Assembly: GCA_964552795.1 (NCBI GenBank)
Contig: CAZKIO010000008.1
Location: 1-64,000 of the forward strand
Direction: 5' to 3'
Origin: JAEUHZ01 sp964552795
GTDB lineage: Bacteria; Planctomycetota; UBA1135; GCA-002686595
DNA: 64,000 nt
The notes under the pieces are model-generated. The model was given only the letters and a program-made list of their open reading frames with translations, did not search any database and was not told the DNA's origin. Both the position numbers and the translations under genes were made by a program. Positions 33,527-43,072 of this stretch are shown here, one piece after another (the stretch's first letter is position 1; each line of letters begins with the position of its first letter).

Positions 33527-34747
33527 TCACGAACTCCGGGCGGCGCGCTCCTGCCGGCGGATGAAGCTCCCCAGGAGCGGCACCGCGAACGAATAGCGCC
33601 CGTGCCTGTTCTTGTAGACCAGGCCGCTCCCGCCGAGCTTGGCCAGGAGTTGATTCACGTGGCTGGCGCTGAACGGCCGATCGAGCGACGCCTTCGACTG
33701 TGCGACGGCTTCCTGGAGGGTGAACTCATCGTCGCAATTGGGCAGCTGTGCCACGACCGCCAGCAGTTGCCGCTGCCGATCGGTGACCCGGCTCCAGCGG
33801 CCAGCGAAGAAGTCGTCGTCGAGCTTCTGCACGCTCTGTGCGATCGTCAGTGCCGGGTTCACCTTCCCGCTCGACTTCCGCTGAAGATAGGAGTCGTACA
33901 TGTCGCGGCACAGGAACTGGATGAAGTACGGGTAGCCGCCGGATTGCTTGGTGATGTCGACTACCGCCTGATCGCTGAACCTCACCGGGCAATCCTGGTC
34001 TTGGATCGGCTTCAGGATCGCATCTCTGCACTCGTCCGGTTCGAGTCGACCGAGCGTCAGCACATGGAACATGCGCTCGGCGAAGGTGCGCGCTTCCACG
34101 AGCTTCGGAAACAAGGTCGGCAGGCCCGTGAGCACCACCAGGATGGGCAACTCGCGCTTCTGCAGCGATTGCGTGACGTCCAGCAACAGCGAGAGCGGGT
34201 ACTGCCCAGTCGCCGCTTGGTCCGTGAGGTTCTGGGCTTCGTCGTACGCCAGGACGATGCCCTGCACCTGTGTGTGCTGAACGCTCTGCCAGACGAGGCC
34301 GAGACTCGCCTTCAACTTGTCGGACACCAAGCCGGGAGTGCGGTCGAAGACCATCCGGAGCAATTCGAAGCTCAGCTTGGTAGGGGTCTTGCTGACCGTT
34401 TCGCCGAATCCGATCCGCTTGCGCTCCTGCACGTCCACGACCACGCCCGCGACCAGCGGCGACAGGTCGGCCAGGATGCGGATGGCGATGCTCTCCTCCG
34501 TCGTGCTGGCCGCCTCGGACAGATCGGTACCGGCCCAGAGCCAACCGCTCTGGATGGCCGCGGGTTTGAACGTGTCGAGCAGCACGGTCTTCCCGACACC
34601 GCGGAGCCCCGTGAGAACGAGGTTCGTGAGCACTGGCCGCTGGGAGAGGAGCCGCTCGAACTCGAGCGTCTCGGACTGCCTGCCCGCCAGGTAGGGAGGC
34701 GGGTGTCCGGCACCGGGCCGGAATGGGTTGCGGAGACCTGCGCTCAT
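33527..34747 (-). CDS. AAA ATPase (Orc1/Cdc6-like AAA_16) with C-terminal winged helix
   Basis: A 406-residue P-loop ATPase. It opens with NPFRPGAGHPPPYLAGRQSE, the usual entry of AAA_16 proteins. Walker A is GLRGVGKT, Walker B is GIVLAYDEAQNL, and a sensor-1-like VLTGLPTL follows. The stretch SGGYPYFIQFLCRDMY belongs to the lid, and the last 80 residues form a winged-helix-like domain. Such proteins act as DNA-associated or signalling switches and are frequent on mobile or conflict-related segments. ATG 34747 is chosen because conserved sequence begins there; ATG 34795 would add 16 low-complexity residues. Base composition is clearly less GC-rich than the flanking operons, which suggests transfer. 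Confidence 0.8.
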   Translation of the reverse strand: MSAGLRNPFRPGAGHPPPYLAGRQSETLEFERLLSQRPVLTNLVLTGLRGVGKTVLLDTFKPAAIQSGWLWAGTDLSEAASTTEESIAIRILADLSPLVAGVVVDVQERKRIGFGETVSKTPTKLSFELLRMVFDRTPGLVSDKLKASLGLVWQSVQHTQVQGIVLAYDEAQNLTDQAATGQYPLSLLLDVTQSLQKRELPILVVLTGLPTLFPKLVEARTFAERMFHVLTLGRLEPDECRDAILKPIQDQDCPVRFSDQAVVDITKQSGGYPYFIQFLCRDMYDSYLQRKSSGKVNPALTIAQSVQKLDDDFFAGRWSRVTDRQRQLLAVVAQLPNCDDEFTLQEAVAQSKASLDRPFSASHVNQLLAKLGGSGLVYKNRHGRYSFAVPLLGSFIRRQERAARSS

Positions 34748-34795
34748 GGAGTTCGGTCGGGGCGCGATGGTTCCGGGGCCTGAACCAAGAGCCAT

Positions 34796-35218
34796 TTAGT
34801 CAGGAGTATAAATTTAGCTCCTGGCATAACTAGGTGTAAGCACGCCGTGCCAGCTGGGGGTCGTGCGAGCGGGGATCTCCCTGGTGACGAGACGAGCGTG
34901 GTGCGGCCAAGCTGCATGACCGGCCGACTGCATCCCTAAGCTGCTTGAGATGCAGGTCTTGCAATGGACATCACCCCGGGCCCGAGCGGCCTGGGGCTGC
35001 GTTCATTAGCCCCCTGCGGGCCGTCTGCCCGCTCCCGCCGACACGTGCGGTGACCTCCCGCGGGGAGCATCCCCCCCCCTGCCAGACCGGCGGCAACTCG
35101 TCACCGCCAGGCGGGAGCCTCCGATCGCAGACCCTCCTGCGTTGCTATCCTGCTCCGCTCGATTCCCTAGGGGAACGGCCCTCGAACGGGCGATCCTACG
35201 GATCGAGGAACCCCTGCC
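34796..35218. other. Intergenic region with an AT-rich promoter-like island
   Basis: Divergent spacer between the AAA ATPase and sucA. At 34796-34835 it holds the most AT-rich stretch I noticed in the window, including CAGGAG-TATAAATTTAG-CTCCTG at 34801-34823, a 6-bp inverted repeat around an 11-base AT spacer. This is a likely promoter/operator for the AAA gene. At the right end GAGGA at 35205-35209 serves sucA. I see no convincing gene or RNA in between. Confidence 0.45.
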
Positions 35219-38077
35219 ATGCGCCCCGAGGACCGTTCCCCCAACCCCGCCAACCTGGCGTTCGCCGAGGACCTGTACGCCGACTGGCTGGCGGACCCGG
35301 CGTCGGTCTCGCCGGACTGGCGCGCCTACTTCGAAGCCCTGCCGCCGGCCCGCGAGGGCGAGGCGCGCCTGGGGCCCAGCTTCCGCGCGCGATCGATCTT
35401 CGACGCCCCCGCCGCGCGCGCCGCCAACGGCAACGGCAAGGCCGCCGCACGTCTCCTGGGCGAGGTCGCGGCGGCGCAGGACAAGGTCGACCAGCTCGTG
35501 CGCGCGTACCGCGTGCGCGGGCACCTCGTGGCGCAGCTCGATCCGCTCGGCCGCCCGCGGCCCGCGGTGCCCGAACTCGATCCCGCGTTCTACGGGTTCA
35601 CGGACGCGGACCTCGACCGCAGCTTCTCGACGATCGGGATCTTCGGCGCGCCGACGATGACGCTGCGCGAGATCCTCGAGAAGCTGCGCACGACCTACTG
35701 CCGGTACATCGGCGTGCAGTTCATGCACATCGACGACTGGTCGCGCAAGAACTGGCTGCAGGAGCGCATGGAGGGCAGCTCGAACCGCATCGAGCTCGCG
35801 CGTGCCGAGCAGGTGCGCATCCTGACGCGACTGACCGACGCGGTGCTGTTCGAGGAGTTCATCCAGAAGAAGTTCCTGGGCGCCAAGAGCTTCTCGCTGG
35901 AGGGTTCCGAGAGCCTGATCCCGCTTCTCGATCTCGCGATCGAGAAGTCCGGCGAGCACGGCGTGAGCGACATCGTGATCGGCATGGCGCACCGCGGCCG
36001 CCTCAACGTGCTGGCCAACGTGATGGGCAAGGGCGCGCGGCAGATCTTCCGCGAGTTCGCCGACGTCGACCACCAGCTCTACCGCCAGGGCGGCGACGTC
36101 AAGTACCACCTGGGGCACTCCAGCGAGTACGTCACGTCGCGCGGCGCGCGCGTGAACCTGTCCCTGTGCTTCAACCCCAGCCACCTCGAGTTCGTCGACC
36201 CGGTGGCGCTGGGCCGTTCGCGCGCGCGCCAGGACCGCGCCGGATCGCGCGACGGCGAGAAGGGCATGGTGCTCCTGATCCACGGCGACGCGGCGTTCAT
36301 CGGCCAGGGCGTCGTGCAGGAATCGCTGAACCTGTCGCAGCTCCCGGGCTACTCGACGGGCGGCACCATCCACGTGGTCGTCAACAACCAGGTCGGATTC
36401 ACGACCGATCCGCAGGATGCGCGCAGCACCGTGTACTGCACCGACGCGGCGCGGATGCTGCAGGTGCCGATCTTCCACGTGAACGGCGAGGACCCCGAGT
36501 CCGTGGCGCAGGTGATCCTGCTCGCCATGGACTTCCGCCGCCGCTGGAAGAGCGACGTCGTGATCGACATGTACGGCTACCGCCGGCGCGGGCACAACGA
36601 AGGCGACGAGCCGTCGTTCACGCAGCCGAAGATGTACGAGATCATCCGCGCGCGCACGGGCGTGCGCGACGGCTACGTCGAGCACCTCCTGACGCTCGGC
36701 GGACTGACGCAGGCCGACGCGGACCGCATCGCCGAGGAAAGCCGCGCGCGCCTGGAGGTCGAGCTCGACGCCAGCCGCAGCGACGGCTTCGTGTTCCAGA
36801 GCGCGGGCCTGGGCCACGTGTGGTCGGACTACAGGGGCGGCGCCGACGCCGAGGTGCCCGAAGTCCCGACGGCCCTTCCGCGCGAGAGGCTCCAGGAACT
36901 GCTCACGGCGACGACGCGCGTGCCCGCGGACTTCACGGTGCATCCCAAGCTCGTGCGCATCCTCGACACGCGCCTGGAGATGGCGCGCGGCGAGAAGCCG
37001 CTCGACTGGGCCGCGGGCGAGGCGCTGGCTTTCGCGACGCTCGCGACCGGCGGGACGCGCGTGCGCCTGTCGGGCCAGGACTCCGAGCGCGGCACGTTCA
37101 GCCACCGCCACGCGGTGCTGCACGACGCGGCGAACGGCCGGCGCTGGATGCCGCTCGCGAACCTGGAACCCGCGCAGGCGCCGGTCGAGATCTGGAACAG
37201 CCCGCTGTCCGAGAACGGCGTGCTGGGTTTCGACTACGGCTACTCGCTCGACTATCCCGATGCGCTCGTGATGTGGGAGGCGCAGTTCGGCGACTTCGTC
37301 AACGGCGCGCAGGTGATCATCGACCAGTTCCTGATGAGCGCCGAGGACAAGTGGAAGCGCCTGTCGGGCCTGGTGCTGCTGCTCCCCCACGGCTACGAGG
37401 GCCAGGGTCCCGAGCATTCCAGCGCGCGACTCGAGCGCTTCCTGCAGATGTGCGCCGAGGACAACGTGCAGGTCGTCAACCTGACGACGCCCGCGCAACT
37501 CTTCCACTGCCTGCGCCGCCAGGTGCTGCGCCCGTGGCGCAAGCCGCTGGTCGTGATGACGCCCAAGAGCCTGCTGCGCCATCCGCGCGCCGTGTCGCCG
37601 CTCGATGAATTCACCGATGGCGGCTTCCAGCGCATCCTGCCGGACGTGCCGCCGGCCGGATCCGCGAAGCGCGCCGGCGTGACGCGCGTCGTCTTGTGCA
37701 GCGGCAAGATCTACTACGAGCTCGCCGAGCACCGCGAGAAGCTGGGCCGCGAAGACGTCGCGATCCTGCGCCTGGAGCAGATCCACCCGTTGCAGGACCG
37801 CGACCTCGCGGCCGCGCTCGCGCCCTACGGCCCCGATGTGCCGGTCGTGTGGGTGCAGGAGGAGCCGCTCAACATGGGCGCGTGGAGCTGGCTGCGCATG
37901 CGCTTCGGCGTGCGGATCGCCGGCCGTCCGTTCTCGGGCGTGACCCGCAAGGCCTCGGCGTCTCCGGCGACCGGCTCGCTGGCGAGCCACCGAATCGAGC
38001 AACAGGAAGTCCTCGACTGCGCGATCGCGAGCAGTTGCGAGGGCTCCGCAAAGGGACCGACCGATGGCGACCGCTGA
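35219..38077 (+). CDS. sucA: 2-oxoglutarate dehydrogenase E1 component
   Basis: Thiamine-diphosphate decarboxylase subunit of the 2-oxoglutarate dehydrogenase complex in the TCA cycle. The 952-residue protein (E. coli 933) begins with the E2/E1-binding region ADWLADPASVSPDWRAYF. It continues with GMAHRGRLNVLANV, the GHSSEYVTSRGARV and CFNPSHLEFVDPVALGR blocks, HGDAAFIGQGVVQE, VNNQVGFTTD and GYRRRGHNEGDEPSFTQP. The C-terminal transketolase-type domain has SGQDSERGTFSHRHAVL and LPHGYEGQGPEHSSARLERF. GAGGA lies 9 bases before ATG 35219. The 3' end overlaps sucB by 14 bases, giving tight coupling. Confidence 0.97.
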   Translation: MRPEDRSPNPANLAFAEDLYADWLADPASVSPDWRAYFEALPPAREGEARLGPSFRARSIFDAPAARAANGNGKAAARLLGEVAAAQDKVDQLVRAYRVRGHLVAQLDPLGRPRPAVPELDPAFYGFTDADLDRSFSTIGIFGAPTMTLREILEKLRTTYCRYIGVQFMHIDDWSRKNWLQERMEGSSNRIELARAEQVRILTRLTDAVLFEEFIQKKFLGAKSFSLEGSESLIPLLDLAIEKSGEHGVSDIVIGMAHRGRLNVLANVMGKGARQIFREFADVDHQLYRQGGDVKYHLGHSSEYVTSRGARVNLSLCFNPSHLEFVDPVALGRSRARQDRAGSRDGEKGMVLLIHGDAAFIGQGVVQESLNLSQLPGYSTGGTIHVVVNNQVGFTTDPQDARSTVYCTDAARMLQVPIFHVNGEDPESVAQVILLAMDFRRRWKSDVVIDMYGYRRRGHNEGDEPSFTQPKMYEIIRARTGVRDGYVEHLLTLGGLTQADADRIAEESRARLEVELDASRSDGFVFQSAGLGHVWSDYRGGADAEVPEVPTALPRERLQELLTATTRVPADFTVHPKLVRILDTRLEMARGEKPLDWAAGEALAFATLATGGTRVRLSGQDSERGTFSHRHAVLHDAANGRRWMPLANLEPAQAPVEIWNSPLSENGVLGFDYGYSLDYPDALVMWEAQFGDFVNGAQVIIDQFLMSAEDKWKRLSGLVLLLPHGYEGQGPEHSSARLERFLQMCAEDNVQVVNLTTPAQLFHCLRRQVLRPWRKPLVVMTPKSLLRHPRAVSPLDEFTDGGFQRILPDVPPAGSAKRAGVTRVVLCSGKIYYELAEHREKLGREDVAILRLEQIHPLQDRDLAAALAPYGPDVPVVWVQEEPLNMGAWSWLRMRFGVRIAGRPFSGVTRKASASPATGSLASHRIEQQEVLDCAIASSCEGSAKGPTDGDR

Positions 38078-39317
38078 ACTGAAGGTGCCCTCCGTGGGCG
38101 AATCGATCACCGAGGTGCAGATCGGCGACTGGCTGGTCGGCGAAGGCCAGAGCACCGGCAAGGACTCCGCGCTGGTCGTGATCGAGACCGACAAGGTCAC
38201 GGTCGAGCTGCCGGCGCCGGTCGCAGGCAAGATCACGCGCGTCCTGAAGAAGAAGGGCGACAAGGCCGCCGTCGGCGAGGTGATCGGCTACATGGAGGAG
38301 GGCGCCGCGGGCGACGCGAAGAGCGCGGCTCCGGTGCCGCCGAAGAAGGACGAGGCCGCGGGCAAGGGTGCCGAGGTCAAGGGTGCCACGCCCAAGGCCG
38401 CTGCTCCCGCGCAGCCGGCGCCGAAGGAAACCGCCACGCCCGCCGCGCTGCGCGAGACGGTGATCATGCCGTCCGCCGCGCGCGCGATGGCAACGGGCGG
38501 CGTCGCGCCCGCCAGCGTCGAACCGACCGGACCCGGGGGCCGGATGCTGAAGGAAGACGTGCAGCGCGCGGCAGCCGCGCCCAAGGGCGCGCTTCCCGGC
38601 GCCGGATCCGGATCCGGCCGCGAGGAGGAGGTCGTGCCGATGACGCCGCTGCGCCGGCGCATCGCCGAACGCCTCGTCGAGGCGCAGAGCACGGCCGCCC
38701 TCCTCACGACGTTCAACGAGATCGACATGGGCGCGGTGATGGAGCTGCGCAACCAGTTCAAGCAGGCCTTCCAGGACAAGCACGGCGCGAAGCTGGGCTT
38801 CATGTCGTTCTTCGTGAAGGCCTCGATCGAGGCGCTCAAGCTGGTGCCGCAGGTCAACGCCGAGGTGCGCGGCGACGCCGTCGTGTACCGCAACTACCAC
38901 GACGTCGGGATCGCCGTCGGCGGCGGCAAGGGCCTCGTCGTGCCGGTCCTGCGCGACGCGGGCCGGATGAGCTTCGCCCAGATCGAGGCGGCGATCGCCG
39001 ACTTCGGCCAGCGCGCGCAGGCCAACAAGCTGAGCCTGGACGAGCTGCAGGGCGGCACGTTCACGATCAGCAACGGCGGCATCTACGGCTCGCTGCTCAG
39101 CACCCCGATCGTCAACCCGCCGCAGTCGGGAATCCTCGGCCTGCACGCGATCCAGGAGCGCCCCGTGGCGCGCGACGGACAGGTCGTGATCCGCCCGATG
39201 ATGTACGTCGCGCTGACCTACGACCACCGCGTGGTCGACGGGCGCGAGGCCGTGACGTTCCTGAAGCGCATCAAGGAATGCATGGAGAGCCCGTCCCGCA
39301 TGCTGCTGGAGATCTGA
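38064..39317 (+). CDS. sucB: 2-oxoglutarate dehydrogenase E2, dihydrolipoyl succinyltransferase
   Basis: Core subunit of the 2-oxoglutarate dehydrogenase complex. It moves the succinyl group from E1 to CoA through a swinging lipoyl-lysine. In 417 residues it shows one lipoyl domain with ETDKVTVELPAP (Lys44), an Ala/Pro/Lys-rich linker, a peripheral subunit-binding domain around residues 130-172 (PSAARAMATGG), and a catalytic domain with PMTPLRRRIAERLVEAQ and the active site DHRVVDGREAVTFL. ATG 38064 lies inside the sucA coding end (14-bp overlap). Lpd follows 4 bp later. Confidence 0.97.
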   Translation: MATAELKVPSVGESITEVQIGDWLVGEGQSTGKDSALVVIETDKVTVELPAPVAGKITRVLKKKGDKAAVGEVIGYMEEGAAGDAKSAAPVPPKKDEAAGKGAEVKGATPKAAAPAQPAPKETATPAALRETVIMPSAARAMATGGVAPASVEPTGPGGRMLKEDVQRAAAAPKGALPGAGSGSGREEEVVPMTPLRRRIAERLVEAQSTAALLTTFNEIDMGAVMELRNQFKQAFQDKHGAKLGFMSFFVKASIEALKLVPQVNAEVRGDAVVYRNYHDVGIAVGGGKGLVVPVLRDAGRMSFAQIEAAIADFGQRAQANKLSLDELQGGTFTISNGGIYGSLLSTPIVNPPQSGILGLHAIQERPVARDGQVVIRPMMYVALTYDHRVVDGREAVTFLKRIKECMESPSRMLLEI

Positions 39318-39321
39318 GCGC

Positions 39322-40707
<1,386 letters not shown>

Positions 40708-40722
40708 GCGCCCGCGCCGCCG

Positions 40723-42525
40723 CTACTTGGGCGGCTTCGAGAACAGCACGAACTCGCCGCCGCCGTGCGTGCGCTCGTGCACGCTGAACTTGGGGCTCTG
40801 GGCCGGGAAGCGCGCGAACGCCGTGCTGATGTCGCCCCACAGCATGCCCGAGGTCAGCATGTCGCGATCCTTCGAGAGCGCGTCCAGGAACACCTGCGCG
40901 AACGGCGAGTGGTCCGTGACGCCGGCGTCGAGGACCTGCTCGTTCTTGCCGCCCGAGCTGAGGATGACCCGCGCCCGCTTCGACGCGTGCTTGTTCGCCG
41001 GCTGAGGGGTCGGCGCGGCGATGCCGCGCAGCGCACGCCCTCCGAAGCAGCAGTCGACCGCCACGAGCACGTGCTTGGCCTTGGCGCCGGCGAAGAAGAG
41101 CTGGAAGCTCTCGTCGAAGCTGAGCCAGTCCTGGTGGCTCTTGTCCTGGGCCGGAGGCCGCGCGCCCGCGGGCACGATGTAGCCGAAGTCCTCGGAGAGC
41201 TCGTTCGGCGAGCCGTGCCCCGCGTAGTAGATGAGCACGCGGTCGTTCGGTCCGGTGAGCTTCGCGAGGTCGTGCAGCTCGTCCCCGATGCGCTGCTTGG
41301 TGGCGTCGGGGCCGAGGATCAGCTCGACCTTCCAGCGCTCCGTGTCCTTCATCTCCTCCAGCTTCCTCGCGATCGACTTCACGTCGCGTTCGGCGTTGGG
41401 CAGGTTGTCGAAGCCCGTGCCCTCGTAGCCGCGCCCGATGCCGATCAGCAGCGCGTAGGAGTTGTCGAAGACGTCGCTCAGCCCCTCGGGCGACTCGAAG
41501 TGGACCGGGCCCGTCCACTCCTCCGGCCCGCGGCGCCCGTCGCCGGCCGCCGCCGGGCCCTTGAGCCACAGCGGCACCGAGGCCGCCGCCACGACGACCA
41601 CGCCCAGACCCACGAAGATCGGCGTGCGGGACCGCGCCTGCGCCGCGGCACCGCCCGCCGGCGCGGCGGCGGCCTTGTCCGCCGCTTCCAGCGCCGCGCG
41701 CAGCTCGTCCGCGCTCGCGAAGCGCTGCAGCGGACTCTTCTTCAGGCAGCGCAGGATCGCGTGCGCCAGAGGCTTGGGAACCTGCGTGTCCAGCTTGCGC
41801 GGATCCTTCGGATCGCTCCAGCGCTCGACGTCCAGGTCGCGCGGGTACGGCGGCTCGCCGGTGAGCGCCTCGTACAGCACCCAGCCCAGCGCGAACAGGT
41901 CCGAACGCGCGTCGGCCGCGCGGCCCTGCACCTGCTCGGGCGAGGGATGCGGCGGCAGCGCCGACGACGTCGGCGGCGGATCGTCGCCCTTGCCGCGCGC
42001 ATAGATGAACGTCGTGCCGGGGATGGCGGAATCGGCGCGCGCGTCGAACTTGGCGAACACGAACCCCGCCAGGCACGGGGCGCCGTCCGGCCGGATGACC
42101 ACGTTCGACGCCGCCACGCCGCGGTGCACGATGCCCTGCGCGTGCACGGCGGCCAACGCACCGGCCAGTTCGCGCCCCAGGCGCGCCACATCGGCAGGCT
42201 CGAGCTTCTTCTCGCGCCCGAGGCGCTGCGCCAGCGTCTCGCCGGGGATCGGCTCCATCACTACGAGCGGGCCGTCGGGCGTCGGCTGGACGTCGATCAG
42301 CTTGACGACGCCGGGGTGCTGCACCTTCGCCAGCGCGCGGGCCGACCTCAACTCGGCATCGGCCACCTTGCTGTTGCGCCAGGTCGACGACAGCGCCGTC
42401 GTCGGGCGTCGCAGGATGACCTCGCGCTGCAGGACGCGATCGCGCGCGCGGAGCAGGATCTCGCTGTCGCCGTGCGCGATCTCCTCGAGCACTTCGAAGC
42501 GGTCCGGAATGACGGGCTCGGACAT
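40723..42525 (-). CDS. Pseudokinase - TM - caspase-like (C14) fusion protein
   Basis: A 600-residue membrane protein. Residues about 9-285 have a protein-kinase fold, but the catalytic signatures are gone: HRD is HRG (134-136), DFG is AGF (153-155), and the ATP lysine strand reads VILRR. The APE/C-lobe region is still recognisable (HPSPEQVQG, SDLFALGWVLYEALTGEPPY). A Pro/Ala linker and one TM (about 302-321) follow, then a caspase-like domain: ALLIGIGRGYEG, LPNAERDVKSIARKL, the catalytic His in YYAGHGS (H437) and Cys in VDCCFGG (C493). The protease dyad is intact. Kinase domain inside and peptidase outside is the simplest topology. Family knowledge would suggest signal-triggered proteolysis; the target is unknown. 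Confidence 0.9.
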   Translation of the reverse strand: MSEPVIPDRFEVLEEIAHGDSEILLRARDRVLQREVILRRPTTALSSTWRNSKVADAELRSARALAKVQHPGVVKLIDVQPTPDGPLVVMEPIPGETLAQRLGREKKLEPADVARLGRELAGALAAVHAQGIVHRGVAASNVVIRPDGAPCLAGFVFAKFDARADSAIPGTTFIYARGKGDDPPPTSSALPPHPSPEQVQGRAADARSDLFALGWVLYEALTGEPPYPRDLDVERWSDPKDPRKLDTQVPKPLAHAILRCLKKSPLQRFASADELRAALEAADKAAAAPAGGAAAQARSRTPIFVGLGVVVVAAASVPLWLKGPAAAGDGRRGPEEWTGPVHFESPEGLSDVFDNSYALLIGIGRGYEGTGFDNLPNAERDVKSIARKLEEMKDTERWKVELILGPDATKQRIGDELHDLAKLTGPNDRVLIYYAGHGSPNELSEDFGYIVPAGARPPAQDKSHQDWLSFDESFQLFFAGAKAKHVLVAVDCCFGGRALRGIAAPTPQPANKHASKRARVILSSGGKNEQVLDAGVTDHSPFAQVFLDALSKDRDMLTSGMLWGDISTAFARFPAQSPKFSVHERTHGGGEFVLFSKPPK

Positions 42526-42555
42526 CGGAACGGGTCGCCGTGGGGAAGTTGGCTA

Positions 42556-42581
42556 CCTGTCCAGGGTACGTCCTGGACAGG
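42556..42581 (-). terminator. 10-bp hairpin between L28 and the pseudokinase-caspase gene
   Basis: CCTGTCCAGG at 42556-42565 is the exact reverse complement of 42572-42581, with a 6-base loop. It lies about 90 bases past the L28 stop and 30 bases ahead of the next start on the same strand, so it may end the L28 message or be an operator for the downstream gene. No T-run is present. Confidence 0.5.
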
Positions 42582-42672
42582 ATCCATGCACACGAGACCC
42601 TTCCTGGGCCGGGCCGAACGCCCGCTCCCCCGAACCGCGGCGCTCATCGGGGCGCCGCCGGGAGCCGTCCTC

Positions 42673-42972
42673 TCAGCCCGCCTTGGCCTTGGCCCGGCCG
42701 CGGACGGCCTTGACCAGGGGCAGGATCTGGACGCGGTCGCCCTTCTCGATGCCGATCTTCCCGCTCTTGATCGCTTTGGTCGACAGCTTCACGCGCTGGA
42801 CCGTGCCGTCCGGCATCACGACGCGGATCTTCTGGATGTTCGGCTTGAACTTGCGCTTCGTGCGGCCGGTGCAACGCAGGCCGACGCCGCCCTTGGACTT
42901 CGCAAGACCACGGCGGGCGACGCTCTTGCCGACGCGCGTGCGACGGCCTGTGACGGGGCAATAGCGGGACAT
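42673..42972 (-). CDS. rpmB: 50S ribosomal protein L28, extended form
   Basis: Large-subunit ribosomal protein. The N-terminal CPVTGRRTRVGKSVARRG and the later KRKFKPNIQKIRV match L28 (CxVTGK ... RRFxPNLQ), and KLSTKAIKSG matches the VSAKGL region. At 99 residues it is longer than the usual 60-80, with about 10 extra residues (AKSKGGVGLRCTG) before the KRKFKPN block and a basic AKAKAG tail. It carries a CPVTG Cys but no full set of four zinc-ligand Cys. It is the last gene of the minus-strand series starting with manA, or has its own promoter in the 100 bases upstream. Confidence 0.85.
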   Translation of the reverse strand: MSRYCPVTGRRTRVGKSVARRGLAKSKGGVGLRCTGRTKRKFKPNIQKIRVVMPDGTVQRVKLSTKAIKSGKIGIEKGDRVQILPLVKAVRGRAKAKAG

Positions 42973-43072
42973 GGGGAAACCTATCGGCGGAAACCGGCGT
43001 CCGGGGGCCGGACGAATCGGGGCGAGAGACTACCAGAGGGGGGCCCGGCTTGCACCCCCCCGGGACGGGCCT

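Noticed and set aside
32035..34747. Naming this a known anti-phage defence system
   Set aside because: No recognised defence gene set is present; HNH, AAA and propeller are adjacent but unproven partners, and the propeller is broken.
34840..35200. Possible small gene or riboswitch upstream of sucA
   Set aside because: No frame with a ribosome binding site and no recognisable conserved RNA core.
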